NCBI RefSeq assembly: GCF_923081025.1
Contig: NZ_CAKLPZ010000003.1
Span: 1 to 64,000 of the forward strand
Length of the DNA: 64,000 bases
Direction of reading: 5' to 3'
From: Neolewinella maritima
Lineage (GTDB): Bacteria; Bacteroidota; Bacteroidia; Chitinophagales; Saprospiraceae
Part shown: positions 42,176 through 50,968 of the stretch, piece after piece
Layout: each line of letters opens with the position of its first letter
How positions within the stretch are numbered: position 1 is the first letter of the stretch
Position numbers and translations under genes: made by a program
Notes under the pieces: generated by a model
Told to the model about the DNA's origin: nothing
Seen by the model: only the letters and a program-made list of their open reading frames with translations
Database searches by the model: none

Positions 42176-43687
42176 TTAGAGGCCGCGAACGCCACGGGTC
42201 TGTAGCCATTTGTAGCGGCTGTTTGCCGTAGAGAACTGTAGGGTCGTGTAGGTACGGTCCGATACGCGACCGAAATTAGGACCATTATCCGCGCGACCGC
42301 CCTTGAAGCCGACGCCATTCCGGGTAGTTGGCCAGGTGGCCACGTCGTATAGGCCTTGAGAAGTAATAGTACCGTCCCCGTGGGTGTTCGTAAAGGCTCT
42401 TCCTTCCAGTGAGGTCATTACGACCACGGATTCCCACTGGTTACCGGAAAGCTCCATAATGCCATAGAAACTGGCACCGGCGTAGAGACGACTGGCCGTA
42501 GGAATACTGGCGGCAAAAATCCCGCAGCGCAGGGGGCCTGCAATTATTCCTTCCGTATCATCCGTAGTACCTAGGGTCGCGTTGCCGCGGACCGTTCCGG
42601 AAACTGTAGGTCCCTGTACGGTCTCGTTAGATGCGCCTTTATTACTCAAAACATAGCTTCCCGTACGACTTGCCGTAGTGCCCCAGGCATATTCCCTGTT
42701 TAGTGGAGCGGCCGTACCCCGCGCGGCTTTTTCATACTCCAATTCCGTCATCGGCCGAAGTGCCGCCCAGTCCAGGTAGGTGTACATGTCATTCTGGCTA
42801 AGGTAGCCGACCGGCACGAAGGGGTTGGTGGTAGACGCCACGTTGGTCAGCGAGGTATCTACCCGGTTGCGCCACCCATCGTTGTCCCGATCGCTGGTCT
42901 GTACGGAGATATTCCGTGCCGTACGCTGGGAGGGGGTGAGGGTATTGTAAAACTCAACCCATTGCTGCTGCGACATCTCGTACTTCATGAGGTAAAAGGC
43001 AGAAAAACCCTCCGGGAATGCGGCCGGAATACTACCGGTACGTAAGGCCGGACGTTTTGATACGGTAGCATTTGGGTCTTCCGTATCATTAAAAAATAAG
43101 GCGCCGGCTACACTATCCACCAAGATGGCGCCTGCATCAGCGACCACGTAGGGTAGTCGATCTTCGCAGCACGTATAAAATTCATCTACCTCGTTATTCG
43201 CCGGGTCAGGATCGGGGCCCGTCCCCAGTGAATACGCCCCCTCCGGTACATACACCATCTCGATAGCGAAGACCTGCAGGTCCAGCAGGCCCATCCCGTC
43301 GTAGCCATCCGTCGCTACGTCCCAGGCCAGCCGCACGTCCGTGAAGGACGCCGTGCCACTTGCCGTAACGCTGTGGTAGATCATGGCACCCTTATTATCC
43401 ATGAGCTCCACCGTCACGTCCGTGGGCGAGGAGCTTACGCTACCCAGGGTGACGTGCTGCCAGGGGCCACCGTCTACGCGGTACTTGGCGAATACCCAGG
43501 CGGCATCCCAGTTATTGGGGCTAGTATCGAGGCGCCAGGAATTGTCCCAGCTCAGATCGAAGGCAATATCGGCTGTAGTGTAGTCCGTAGGGGCGATCAC
43601 CCGGGCGTTGGAGACAGTAATATTGTTAGCCGCCAGGCTACCACACAATAGCATTAGCGCGCCAAGGAGGAGAAGGTAGGTTTTCAT
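42176..43687 (-). CDS. Exported SUMF1/FGE-like protein (likely non-catalytic)
   Basis: The 503-residue product has a signal peptide (LLLLGALMLLCGSLA), an N-terminal beta-domain (about 20-150: VSNARVIAPTDYTTADIAF) and a formylglycine-generating-enzyme-like fold (VPEGAYSLG, FYLMKYEMSQQQWVEFYN, RPMTELEYEKAARG, AWGTT, ELSGNQWE, RGVRGL). The C-terminal active-site cysteine pair of true formylglycine-generating enzymes is missing, as in the gliding/T9SS lipoproteins GldJ and GldK. A structural role in the envelope or at the surface is therefore more likely than sulfatase activation. It appears to form an operon with the small T9SS protein. A TATATTTG box about 200 bp upstream implies a long leader. 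Confidence 0.85.
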   Translation of the reverse strand: MKTYLLLLGALMLLCGSLAANNITVSNARVIAPTDYTTADIAFDLSWDNSWRLDTSPNNWDAAWVFAKYRVDGGPWQHVTLGSVSSSPTDVTVELMDNKGAMIYHSVTASGTASFTDVRLAWDVATDGYDGMGLLDLQVFAIEMVYVPEGAYSLGTGPDPDPANNEVDEFYTCCEDRLPYVVADAGAILVDSVAGALFFNDTEDPNATVSKRPALRTGSIPAAFPEGFSAFYLMKYEMSQQQWVEFYNTLTPSQRTARNISVQTSDRDNDGWRNRVDTSLTNVASTTNPFVPVGYLSQNDMYTYLDWAALRPMTELEYEKAARGTAAPLNREYAWGTTASRTGSYVLSNKGASNETVQGPTVSGTVRGNATLGTTDDTEGIIAGPLRCGIFAASIPTASRLYAGASFYGIMELSGNQWESVVVMTSLEGRAFTNTHGDGTITSQGLYDVATWPTTRNGVGFKGGRADNGPNFGRVSDRTYTTLQFSTANSRYKWLQTRGVRGL

Positions 43688-44028
43688 GGTAAGTGTTAGA
43701 ATGAACGAGCACGGCAGTTCGTCCAGTGAACTGTCTGCGGATGAAACCCACGAAAAATTTGAGGATGCACCACCGCAACAGCGGAAGTGCCAATCACCTA
43801 CCGGCGCACTACCGGTTATCTTTCACGAGAGCAAAGCAATAGTCCATAGGCGCCGGCATATCATGATTCAGTCGCCACCTATGGGGCCGCAAATATAGCG
43901 GCGTATGTCGGTTTTTAAGAATGTATTGCTACTTAACAGACTCACCCCTGTGATATTGCTGTACGAATGGTGTAGGTGCCCCATGGCGATGGGGTCCGTA
44001 CGATCCGTAGTTCGTCAGCGGGCTAACA
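43688..44028. other. Intergenic region with long leader of the SUMF1-like gene
   Basis: About 340 bp, more AT-rich than the genes around it, with no credible ORF. It lies between two minus-strand genes: the upstream nuclease-like gene ends at 44029 and the SUMF1-like gene starts at 43687. A minus-strand promoter box is at 43890-43897. The predicted leader contains an interrupted inverted repeat (CCATAGG at 43849-43855 with CCTATGG at 43878-43884). No known riboswitch was recognised. Confidence 0.45.
43890..43897 (-). promoter_or_regulatory. -7 promoter box upstream of the SUMF1-like gene
   Basis: On the minus strand the sequence reads TATATTTG, an exact TAnnTTTG match, about 200 bp before the ATG at 43687. 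It would give a leader of roughly 195 nt. Confidence 0.45.
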
Positions 44029-45234
44029 TTACCGCAGGAGCCCCTCCGCTTCTCCACGCCGTACCTCCACACCCAGCTTGCCAAGCAGTACGCGGTACGC
44101 CCGCGCCGTCTCCTCGGCCCGTGCTTGATCGGGGTAGCCCTTACCGGTGTAGACGACCAGCTGATCGGCAGCGGCACCGATGCATGCTCCCCGCATCAGT
44201 TCGTGTCCCCGCAGCCCGGCCGCCCGCAGTACGCTCAGGCGCAGGTTCGCCTCCTGGCGGGGCAGTACCGCATCCACCACCACGTAGCTACCTTCCTCTC
44301 GTATTGCCGCGGCACAGTCCGGGGGCGGGGCCGCCGGTGCGGTGGGCTCCCCGAAGGCGTCGTCCTTCCCTTCCCCGGCCGACGTGCCGATCACAACCCC
44401 GGGGGGCGTAGCGTAGCGGGCATGATCGAAGGGGTCCGGCAGTACCGGACCGTAGCTGCGCTCATAACCCAGTAGTATCAGCACGCCCACCAGCCCCAGC
44501 ATCAGCGCAATATTCAGGAACCGCCGCCGGTTCTGCCGCCGTTCGGGCGGGGTGGGGCCGTAGTCGGGCGATTGGTCGATCTCGGTCAGGATGGACTTGC
44601 GCTTCCCGTAGCGGCTCAGGTAGTCATTGAAGGCGTGGCGCGGGCGGGGTTTTTCCGTCAGACTCAGCCGGCCCCGCTCGTTCACCACGATGAGCCCTAC
44701 ACCGTTCTTACGGCACTGCCGGCGTAGCTGCTTAGCTTCCGCGGGCTGGGTGAAGGTGTCGGTACCTACCGCGATCCAGCTCTCATTGGCCGGGTAGCGC
44801 CCCAGTTGTTCGATGGCTCCGATGGATTTAGTGAAGTTTAGCTGGAGCTGGGTGACCAGCGCAGTGATTCCCACCGCACCGAGTACGAAGAGCCCCAGCA
44901 GCAACAGTGTGTTCCAGGCATTGAAGTACCACTCGTAGCCCAGAAACAGACTCAGTCCTACGATAAGTAGCAGGGAAAGGATGCGCCCCGTCCAGGCAGC
45001 CTTGGTCGCATCGGTACGCAGTTTGAGCTGATGAATGGTCGTGCGGCTTTTAGCCTCTACCACTACGACATAGGGCCTACCGGGTGCCCGCATGAAGGCC
45101 AGCAACACGTCGGCGCGGCGTAGTTTGGTGTACACCTCCGTGCTGACGTAAGCCGGCTTGCGCCGATAATACTGCCGGTTGAGCCGCTCGGCCACGGCGT
45201 TCTGAATGAAGCGTTCTCGGAGGGTGGTGCCCAT
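44029..45234 (-). CDS. Membrane protein with PD-(D/E)XK-like domain split by a TM hairpin, and SPOR-like tail
   Basis: No named family is recognised for the 401-residue whole. Residues 1-65 look like the first half of a PD-(D/E)XK nuclease fold (Asp42 in RRADVLLAF, Glu60 and Lys62 in VVVVEAKS). Two transmembrane helices follow (about 85-100 and 109-129). Residues 135-195 then look like the second half of such a fold (IEQLGRYPANESWIAVG, KNGVGLIVVNERGRL). A third membrane helix (239-256), a Pro-rich linker and a SPOR-like domain (about 315-395, SYVVVDAV to LLGKLG) end the protein; SPOR domains bind bare glycan strands in the periplasm. The fold assignment is inferred from motif pattern only. 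It is divergent from yifB with 100 bp between starts. Confidence 0.75.
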   Translation of the reverse strand: MGTTLRERFIQNAVAERLNRQYYRRKPAYVSTEVYTKLRRADVLLAFMRAPGRPYVVVVEAKSRTTIHQLKLRTDATKAAWTGRILSLLLIVGLSLFLGYEWYFNAWNTLLLLGLFVLGAVGITALVTQLQLNFTKSIGAIEQLGRYPANESWIAVGTDTFTQPAEAKQLRRQCRKNGVGLIVVNERGRLSLTEKPRPRHAFNDYLSRYGKRKSILTEIDQSPDYGPTPPERRQNRRRFLNIALMLGLVGVLILLGYERSYGPVLPDPFDHARYATPPGVVIGTSAGEGKDDAFGEPTAPAAPPPDCAAAIREEGSYVVVDAVLPRQEANLRLSVLRAAGLRGHELMRGACIGAAADQLVVYTGKGYPDQARAEETARAYRVLLGKLGVEVRRGEAEGLLR

Positions 45235-45294
45235 TGCGGCGAAGATAGGATGAAATTAATTGTAGGATAGTTTATCTATTATAAACAAATGCTG

Positions 45295-45302
45295 TATACT
45301 TG
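45295..45302 (+). promoter_or_regulatory. -7-like promoter box for yifB
   Basis: TATACTTG, one base from TAnnTTTG, lies 32 bp before the ATG at 45335 in an AT-rich divergent spacer. Confidence 0.4.
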
Positions 45303-45334
45303 TCGCGGATCTAGTGCGCTGCCAACCGCAGCCC

Positions 45335-46897
45335 ATGTTAGTAAAGACTTATGCCAGTGCCGTCCAGGGAGTGGACGCACGCTCCATCATCGTAGAAGTA
45401 AACGCCGGCGGCAACGTCCCGGAGAATAAACCCTGGTACAATGTGATCGGCCTACCCGACAGCGCCATCCGCGAGGGGAGCTACCGGGTAGAGACCGCCC
45501 TGCGCAACAGCGGCTTCCGCAACCTGCGCCTGCGCACGGTGATCAATCTGGCTCCCGCCGACGTGCGCAAGGAAGGGGCGGCCTACGACCTACCCATCGC
45601 CATGGCCTACCTGCAGGCCACCAACCAGATGCATACCCCCGATCTCAAGGACTACCTCATCATGGGCGAGCTCTCCCTAGGCGGCGAGGTCCGGCCCATC
45701 AAGGGAGCCCTGCCCATCGCCATCAAGGCCCGGCAGCTGGGCTACAAGGGTATGCTATTGCCCGTGGAGAACGCCCGCGAAGCAGCCATTGTCGACGGAC
45801 TGGCCGTATACGGCGTACGTAGTCTGAAGCAGGCCGCCGCCTTCATTACCGGACAGGAGCCCATTGCCGCCACCGAGGTAGATACCCGCGCCGAGTTTAC
45901 CCGGGAGCGTACGGTCTTCGATGTCGACTTCAGCGACGTACGGGGGCAGGAGAACATCAAGCGGTCACTCACGATCGCGGCCTCCGGTGGGCACAACGTG
46001 ATCCTGATTGGCCCGCCCGGCGCCGGTAAGACGATGCTGGCCCGCCGCCTGCCGACCATCCTGCCCCCCCTCAGCCTCCGGGAGGCGCTGGAGACGACCA
46101 AGATCCACTCCGTAGCCGGTGCCCTACCGGCCAACAATGCCCTGATCACCCGCCGTCCCTTTCGGGCGCCCCACCACACGATCAGCGACGTGGCCCTGGT
46201 CGGCGGCGGCAGCTTTCCCAGTCCGGGAGAGATCAGTTTGGCCCACAACGGGGTGCTGTTCCTGGATGAGCTACCGGAATTCAAACGCAGCGCCCTGGAG
46301 GTGATGCGCCAGCCTATGGAGGAGCGCCGCGTGGTGATCAGCCGCGCCCGGCTCACCGTAGAGTTCCCTTCCAGCTTTATGCTCATCGCCAGTATGAACC
46401 CCTGTCCCTGCGGCTACTTCAACCACCCCGACCGGGCGTGTATGTGTGCACCCGGTGCCGTCAAGCGCTACTTGCACCGAATCAGCGGCCCGCTGCTAGA
46501 CCGTATCGACCTGCACGTAGAGGTTACACCCGTCTCGCTGGATAAGCTCACTCAGGCCCCTGCACGCAAAGCCGAGACGAGCGCGACCATCGCCGAGCGG
46601 GTGCAGGCAGCCCGTACCATCCAGGAGCTTCGCTTCGCCGACCATAAGGGGATCTACTGCAACGCCCAGATGCCTAGCCGGCTGGTCCGTCAGTTCTGCC
46701 GACTGGACACCGCCGGCCAACAGCTGCTGCGTACAGCCATGGAAAAACTGCAACTCAGTGCGCGGGCCTACGATCGTATCCTGAAGGTAGCCCGCACGGT
46801 AGCCGATCTGGAAGCCGCACCGGGTATCGCACCGGCGCACCTGGCCGAAGCCATCAATTTCCGCAGTCTGGACCGCAGCAGTTGGGGGGAGCAGTGA
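45335..46897 (+). CDS. comM: YifB/ComM-family Mg-chelatase-like AAA+ ATPase
   Basis: ComM is a hexameric helicase that promotes branch migration when transforming DNA is integrated; homologues are widespread in non-competent bacteria too. The 520-residue product has the N-terminal Lon-protease-like fold without catalytic residues (about 1-175, RKEGAAYDLPIAMAYL), the AAA+ core with Walker A GPPGAGKT (226-233), the FLDELPEF Walker B region, a four-Cys zinc motif (NPCPCGYF, ACMCAPG), and the C-terminal Mg-chelatase lid (QLSARAYDRILKVARTVADL). ATG 45335 fits the family start (LVKTYASAVQG); an upstream in-frame codon at 45314 does not. Its stop lies 5 bp from the convergent OmpA gene. Confidence 0.95.
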   Translation: MLVKTYASAVQGVDARSIIVEVNAGGNVPENKPWYNVIGLPDSAIREGSYRVETALRNSGFRNLRLRTVINLAPADVRKEGAAYDLPIAMAYLQATNQMHTPDLKDYLIMGELSLGGEVRPIKGALPIAIKARQLGYKGMLLPVENAREAAIVDGLAVYGVRSLKQAAAFITGQEPIAATEVDTRAEFTRERTVFDVDFSDVRGQENIKRSLTIAASGGHNVILIGPPGAGKTMLARRLPTILPPLSLREALETTKIHSVAGALPANNALITRRPFRAPHHTISDVALVGGGSFPSPGEISLAHNGVLFLDELPEFKRSALEVMRQPMEERRVVISRARLTVEFPSSFMLIASMNPCPCGYFNHPDRACMCAPGAVKRYLHRISGPLLDRIDLHVEVTPVSLDKLTQAPARKAETSATIAERVQAARTIQELRFADHKGIYCNAQMPSRLVRQFCRLDTAGQQLLRTAMEKLQLSARAYDRILKVARTVADLEAAPGIAPAHLAEAINFRSLDRSSWGEQ

Positions 46898-46902
46898 GGG
46901 AG

Positions 46903-48096
46903 TTACCGCGAGCTGCGCAGTTTCATGATCTTGACCTCTACCCGCTGGTTGCGCTGATTGCAGGCTTCGGTGTCTTCCATACAGACGGGGCGGGATTTTC
47001 CGTATCCCCGGGGAAGCATCTGTGCCGCGCCGATCTCCTGCGACTGCAAGTAGTCGATTACGGCTACAGCCCGCTCCTCACTGATGCGGCTGGCGTAGAC
47101 CGGTCCGGCCCGGTAGCTGGCGTGACCACCGATCTCGACGATCACGTCGGTATTCTGACGCAGGAAGTCGGCGATCTCCCGCAGGGCCTCCTCACTCTCT
47201 TTCTCCAGCCGGGCACTGTTGGCCTGGAAGGTGATGTTTTCGATCTCGAAGACCTGCCCGATCTTGAGCTGCCCTTCGGTCTTGCCGAGTTTGACCACCG
47301 GGGCGGCGGGCGCTTCCGGGCGGTTGGCTACGGGCGCGTTCGGGCGCTGCCGCTCCGCGGTGGGCGGCGTTGTCGTCGCTTCGGGCTCCGGCTCGTTGCT
47401 GACTACCTCCTCCGGTACGGGGCGGGGAGCGTAGAGGTCCTGATCGCAGGCTACCGGTACGAGGGCCTGGGCATTGTCCAGCAGGATATTGCCGTTGTAG
47501 GGAAACAGGATAGGCTGCTTGTAAAAGGCCTCGAGCACGATATAGCTATAGTTCTGGCTGGGCTCCAGCTTGATGCGGTATTCCTGCCAGTCCCAGTTCT
47601 CTACCAGCGGACTCTCCCCCAGAATTTCACCTAGGTCACAGACGCTGTAGCCTCCGCGAATGCGCAGCTTGACGGGCTTGATGTAGTTGGCATCGTCGTC
47701 GGTGAGTTTGCTCTTGGACCAGTACAGTTCGGAGCGCGCCAGCTGGATGCGAAACTCGTAGCACTGACCGGCCACCATGGGGGCACTCATGCGCTGGCCG
47801 ACCCGCTCGTAGGTATCGTTGTCCCGCGTGACCATGCCGAGGTAGGTCTGGCCGGACTGCGCCGGCTTGACCACCCGAAACTCGCGCTTGGGGTCGGGCT
47901 GAATGTCTACGGCGGACTCCCCGATGAAGCCACAGTCCTGCCAGGACCGCGGCGCGGCACCCACACGCGGGTACTTATCCTCGAAGGAGGGATTGGTCAG
48001 GTAGATGGTGCCCTCGGGGTCGGCGGTATCCGTATCGGTCTGGGCACCCAGGGCGAAGCTTAGCAGAAGCAGTAGCGGCAGGTAACAATAGTGCAT
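46903..48096 (-). CDS. OmpA-family peptidoglycan-binding protein with N-terminal CBM-like domain
   Basis: The 397-residue product has a signal peptide (LPLLLLLSFALGA-Q), an N-terminal beta-sandwich resembling a carbohydrate-binding or galactose-binding domain (YLTNPSFED, SYIVLEAFY, NILLDNAQAL; about 25-215), a Pro/Glu-rich linker (about 225-265), and a C-terminal OmpA domain (ITFQANSARL, VIVEIGGHASYRAG, SRISEERAVAVIDYL) that binds diaminopimelate in peptidoglycan. The usual NxxLSxxRA helix is slightly altered. There is no N-terminal beta-barrel. It probably links an envelope component to the cell wall. Confidence 0.9.
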   Translation of the reverse strand: MHYCYLPLLLLLSFALGAQTDTDTADPEGTIYLTNPSFEDKYPRVGAAPRSWQDCGFIGESAVDIQPDPKREFRVVKPAQSGQTYLGMVTRDNDTYERVGQRMSAPMVAGQCYEFRIQLARSELYWSKSKLTDDDANYIKPVKLRIRGGYSVCDLGEILGESPLVENWDWQEYRIKLEPSQNYSYIVLEAFYKQPILFPYNGNILLDNAQALVPVACDQDLYAPRPVPEEVVSNEPEPEATTTPPTAERQRPNAPVANRPEAPAAPVVKLGKTEGQLKIGQVFEIENITFQANSARLEKESEEALREIADFLRQNTDVIVEIGGHASYRAGPVYASRISEERAVAVIDYLQSQEIGAAQMLPRGYGKSRPVCMEDTEACNQRNQRVEVKIMKLRSSR

Positions 48097-48195
48097 CTCA
48101 TCTCAGTTGTGCTGACCGCCGGCGACCTACGCTGGCCGGCGCATCGAAAAATCCATAGTACCTTCCTTAACGCGGCAGGCAACAAATTGGTGCAA

Positions 48196-48705
48196 ATGTT
48201 TTGTTACCGTTCCGTGCGCGCCTTCGATTACAGCCTGGATTATAAGCAACTCAACCTGCGGGAGCAGCCCGAGCTCTACGCCATCGGCCGGGGCGAGCAG
48301 GGGGTGCTCATGGTAGAGCCCTACAAGTCGGAGATCCTTCCCCACTGGCGCTTCAAAGATCCGGAAGCCGCCACGGCCTCTTCAGAAACCATCTACAAAA
48401 TGTTTTTGGCCTACCTCGAGGCGGAGGACTTCGTCGGTGCCGACATGGCCCGCAAGTTCATCCAGATGGGCTACACCCGCGCGCGCCGCTACGCCAACTA
48501 CCGCGGCGGGAAGAAATACGACGGTCCCGTCCCCGACGATAAAAAGGGGCAGAGCGGCAGCCATGGCCGGGAGCAACTCGAGCGGCAACCCGAAGATCCG
48601 GTCAAGGCGGAAAGCGCCCGCATCTTTAAGGCTAAGTGGGACGAGGCCAAGGTGCACCCGGAATATGTGCGGCAGAAGGCGGCGTATATCGAAAAATACG
48701 GGTGA
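48196..48705 (+). CDS. DUF4385 family protein
   Basis: The 169-residue product belongs to a conserved family of unknown function (DUF4385). Family-wide blocks are visible: FDYSLDYKQLNLREQPELY, GRGEQGVLMVEPYKSEILPHWRF, FVGADMARKFIQMGYTRARRY and NYRGGKKYD. No signal peptide; cytoplasmic. An in-frame ATG at 48091 would add 35 residues and overlap the divergent OmpA gene start, so ATG 48196, just before the conserved part, is preferred. The highly conserved charged blocks suggest an enzyme or nucleic-acid-binding role, but none is established. It is followed by the 24-bp hairpin. Confidence 0.88.
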   Translation: MFCYRSVRAFDYSLDYKQLNLREQPELYAIGRGEQGVLMVEPYKSEILPHWRFKDPEAATASSETIYKMFLAYLEAEDFVGADMARKFIQMGYTRARRYANYRGGKKYDGPVPDDKKGQSGSHGREQLERQPEDPVKAESARIFKAKWDEAKVHPEYVRQKAAYIEKYG

Positions 48706-48716
48706 TAAAAGAAATC

Positions 48717-48792
48717 GGTCGAGTGGCCTCCGGTCCGAGACTCCAACGCATAGCAACTACCTAACACATCTCGGACCGGAGGCCACTCGACC
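48717..48792. repeat. Perfect 24-bp inverted repeat with 28-nt loop between convergent genes
   Basis: The arm at 48717-48740 (GGTCGAGTGGCCTCCGGTCC...) is exactly complementary to 48769-48792. The 28-base loop (48741-48768) is unstructured. It lies 12 bp after the DUF4385 stop and 15 bp before the convergent argE-like stop, so it can act as a bidirectional terminator, but the long stem and long loop are more like a REP/BIME-type mobile palindrome. No long U-run follows on either side. Confidence 0.75.
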
Positions 48793-48806
48793 TTTGACGC
48801 CTCGAC

Positions 48807-49988
48807 TTAAGCCAGCGCAGCGGCCAGCCGTTCCAGCATCCGCACGCAGCCCTCTAGCTGCTCTATCGCCACGAATTCATTCGCCCGGTGTGCCTGCGCG
48901 ATATCGCCGGGACCGCAGATCACGCTCGCAAAGCCGGCCTTGGAAAACTGTCCGGCCTCGGCGGCAAAAGCTACGGTGCCGGTCGTGTCCTGTTCGCTGA
49001 TGGCTTTTACTAGATCGACGATGGGTAGGTCTTCGGCCGTATCCAGGGGCGGGACCGGCGGGTGCAGGGGGATGTGCTCGATGCGGAAGTCGGGGTACAC
49101 CTGTCTGCGGAGGGTTTCCCGCTCCTGGCAGAAGGCCTCGAAGTCGGCAAACAGCTGCGCGGCATCGTCGCGGGGGATCGTGCGGTAGTCCCAGTCGAAG
49201 CGGCACTCATTGGCGATGATATTGAAGGCCGTGCCTCCGTTGATCTTGCCGACGTGGATGCTGGTGTGGTTGGGGTGGAAGCGGTCGTCGGTGTGGCCGG
49301 CGGCGATGAGGGCCTTCATCTTTTGCTCCAGCCAGACGATCAGGTGGGCCGCCTCGTGCACCGCATCGACCTCCTCCAGGATGCGGCTGCTGTGACCCTG
49401 ACTGCCGGTCACTACCGTCGTGTAGACCATAATGCCCTTCTGCCCCACCATGGGCTGCAGCATCGTAGGCTCGCCGATGATCGCCCCCAGGGGCTGCTCG
49501 GGGTAGTGATCGCGGATCGCTTCGGCCATGATGTCGCCGGCCATGCAGCCGATCTCCTCGTCGTAGCTGAAGGCGAAGTAGACCGGCCGCTTGAGCTCCG
49601 CGGCTTGCAGCATGGGTACCGCCGCCAGACAGCAGGCGACGAAGCCCTTCATATCGCAGCTGCCGCGGGCGTAGAGCTTGCCGTCCTGCTCCACAAGCTG
49701 GAAGGGATCGGTGTGCCAGGGTTGGCCTTCGGTAGGCACCACGTCCATATGGCCGCTCAGGATCACGCCACCGTCTACGGCGGGACCGATGCGGCAGTGC
49801 AGGCAGGCCTTGTCGCCGTCCGCATTCGGTACCAGGGTGTAGGCTACGCCCTGTTCGCTCAGGTAGCGTTCGATCCACTGGAGGACGGGCAGGTTGCTCT
49901 GGCCACCGAGGACCGGGAAGGTCACTAGGCGGGCGAGAATTTCAGTAGCGGTGGCAGCGGTAGTGCGGGGCGGGGCGGGTAGGCTCAA
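48807..49988 (-). CDS. argE: Acetylornithine deacetylase (ArgE-type, M20 family)
   Basis: ArgE removes the acetyl group from N-acetylornithine in arginine synthesis. The 393-residue M20 metallopeptidase-fold product has the two-metal site residues: His80 and Asp82 in SGHMDVVP, Asp112 in GSCDMKGF, the Glu144-Glu145 pair in SYDEEIGC, Glu in IGEPTML, and the C-terminal His in AQAHRANEFV. Length and N-terminal region match the proteobacterial-type ArgE rather than DapE or succinyl-ornithine forms used by some Bacteroidota. No other arg genes are adjacent, so the specificity is inferred from similarity alone. Confidence 0.9.
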   Translation of the reverse strand: MSLPAPPRTTAATATEILARLVTFPVLGGQSNLPVLQWIERYLSEQGVAYTLVPNADGDKACLHCRIGPAVDGGVILSGHMDVVPTEGQPWHTDPFQLVEQDGKLYARGSCDMKGFVACCLAAVPMLQAAELKRPVYFAFSYDEEIGCMAGDIMAEAIRDHYPEQPLGAIIGEPTMLQPMVGQKGIMVYTTVVTGSQGHSSRILEEVDAVHEAAHLIVWLEQKMKALIAAGHTDDRFHPNHTSIHVGKINGGTAFNIIANECRFDWDYRTIPRDDAAQLFADFEAFCQERETLRRQVYPDFRIEHIPLHPPVPPLDTAEDLPIVDLVKAISEQDTTGTVAFAAEAGQFSKAGFASVICGPGDIAQAHRANEFVAIEQLEGCVRMLERLAAALA

Positions 49989-50122
49989 GTGATAGAGTTA
50001 AGGGTACTAAGGCTACCAAAGCGCAAAGTAGGCGCAGAGTTCTCCCAGCCCGCCGCCGATCGCCAGTGAATCCATAGCACTGCACCTGCGTGCGCGCCCA
50101 ATGATTCTACGCCTGCATTGAT

Positions 50123-50130
50123 TATCTTGG
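50123..50130 (+). promoter_or_regulatory. -7-like promoter box for the coiled-coil protein
   Basis: TATCTTGG, one base from TAnnTTTG, lies 49 bp before the ATG at 50180. Confidence 0.4.
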
Positions 50131-50179
50131 TGACCGGATGGTATGACAGCGTCCTATATATGAACTAAGCGCATCCCCC

Positions 50180-50860
50180 ATGAAAGACGTACTCTTCCCC
50201 CTCACCTTCATTGCCCTGCTCGTGCTGGCGGCGACCCAGCTGACCGGTCAGGTAAGCAGCAAGCAGCAGATGATGAGCCGCGGCAACAATGACGCCCTCA
50301 TCCTGGAGCTCCCCTCGGCCGACGATAAGCTGGTCGAAGACCTCTGGGAGGACTGGCTCAAGGACAACTACAAGGTCAAGACCAGCAAGACCAAAAAGGT
50401 GCGTACCGGCGAGCTGGCCAGCCTGAACTTCGGTCTGCCCGGCGTAAGCGCGGGCAGCAAAGTGGATATGTACAGCCACGTCCGTGAAGTAGGTAACGGC
50501 AGCGAACTCAGCGTGTGGATTGCAACGCCCGATGGCTACGTCAGTCCTGACCTCGACCAGGGTCAGTACCTGGAGGCCGAGAAGATGCTTATGCGCTTCG
50601 CCCTAGCGGTGAGCCGCGCGCAGACCGAGCAGGACGTAGACACCCAGGAGGACAAGCTCAAGAACCTGGAAAAGGACCTCGACCGCCTGCGCCGCGATAA
50701 GGAGCGGGCCGAAAAAGACATCGTAGACGCCCAGCAACTCATTGCCGAGCGCGAGGCCGAGATCCAGCAGAACATCGTGTCGCAGGAAAACAAGCAGCGC
50801 GAGATCGAGGCGCAGATGCGCGTGGTGGAGGATACGAAGGCGGAGCTGAAGAAGTATTAG
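50180..50860 (+). CDS. Exported coiled-coil protein of unknown function
   Basis: The 226-residue product has a signal-like N-terminus (FPLTFIALLVLAATQLTGQ), a globular domain of about 130 residues (SADDKLVEDLWEDWLKDNYKVKT, SELSVWIATPDGYVS) and a long C-terminal coiled coil (about 155-226) rich in Glu, Lys and Gln. Proteins with this layout are common in Saprospiria-like genomes without a known role. The start is supported by the promoter box. A radical SAM gene follows on the same strand, 108 bp downstream. Confidence 0.8.
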   Translation: MKDVLFPLTFIALLVLAATQLTGQVSSKQQMMSRGNNDALILELPSADDKLVEDLWEDWLKDNYKVKTSKTKKVRTGELASLNFGLPGVSAGSKVDMYSHVREVGNGSELSVWIATPDGYVSPDLDQGQYLEAEKMLMRFALAVSRAQTEQDVDTQEDKLKNLEKDLDRLRRDKERAEKDIVDAQQLIAEREAEIQQNIVSQENKQREIEAQMRVVEDTKAELKKY

Positions 50861-50968
50861 GGCACGGGCGAGGCTTAATCGGTGGGTAGATCCGCAGGGG
50901 AGGGAGTGCTTCAAAACCACCCGGGCTTCCGTTCGTTAGACTGGCGAAGCCAACTACTCCCCCGCACC

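Noticed and set aside
43905-44411. Plus-strand ORF of 168 codons starting in the 43.9 kb spacer
   Set aside because: Runs mostly antisense to the SPOR-like region of the nuclease-like gene, Pro/Arg-rich without motifs.
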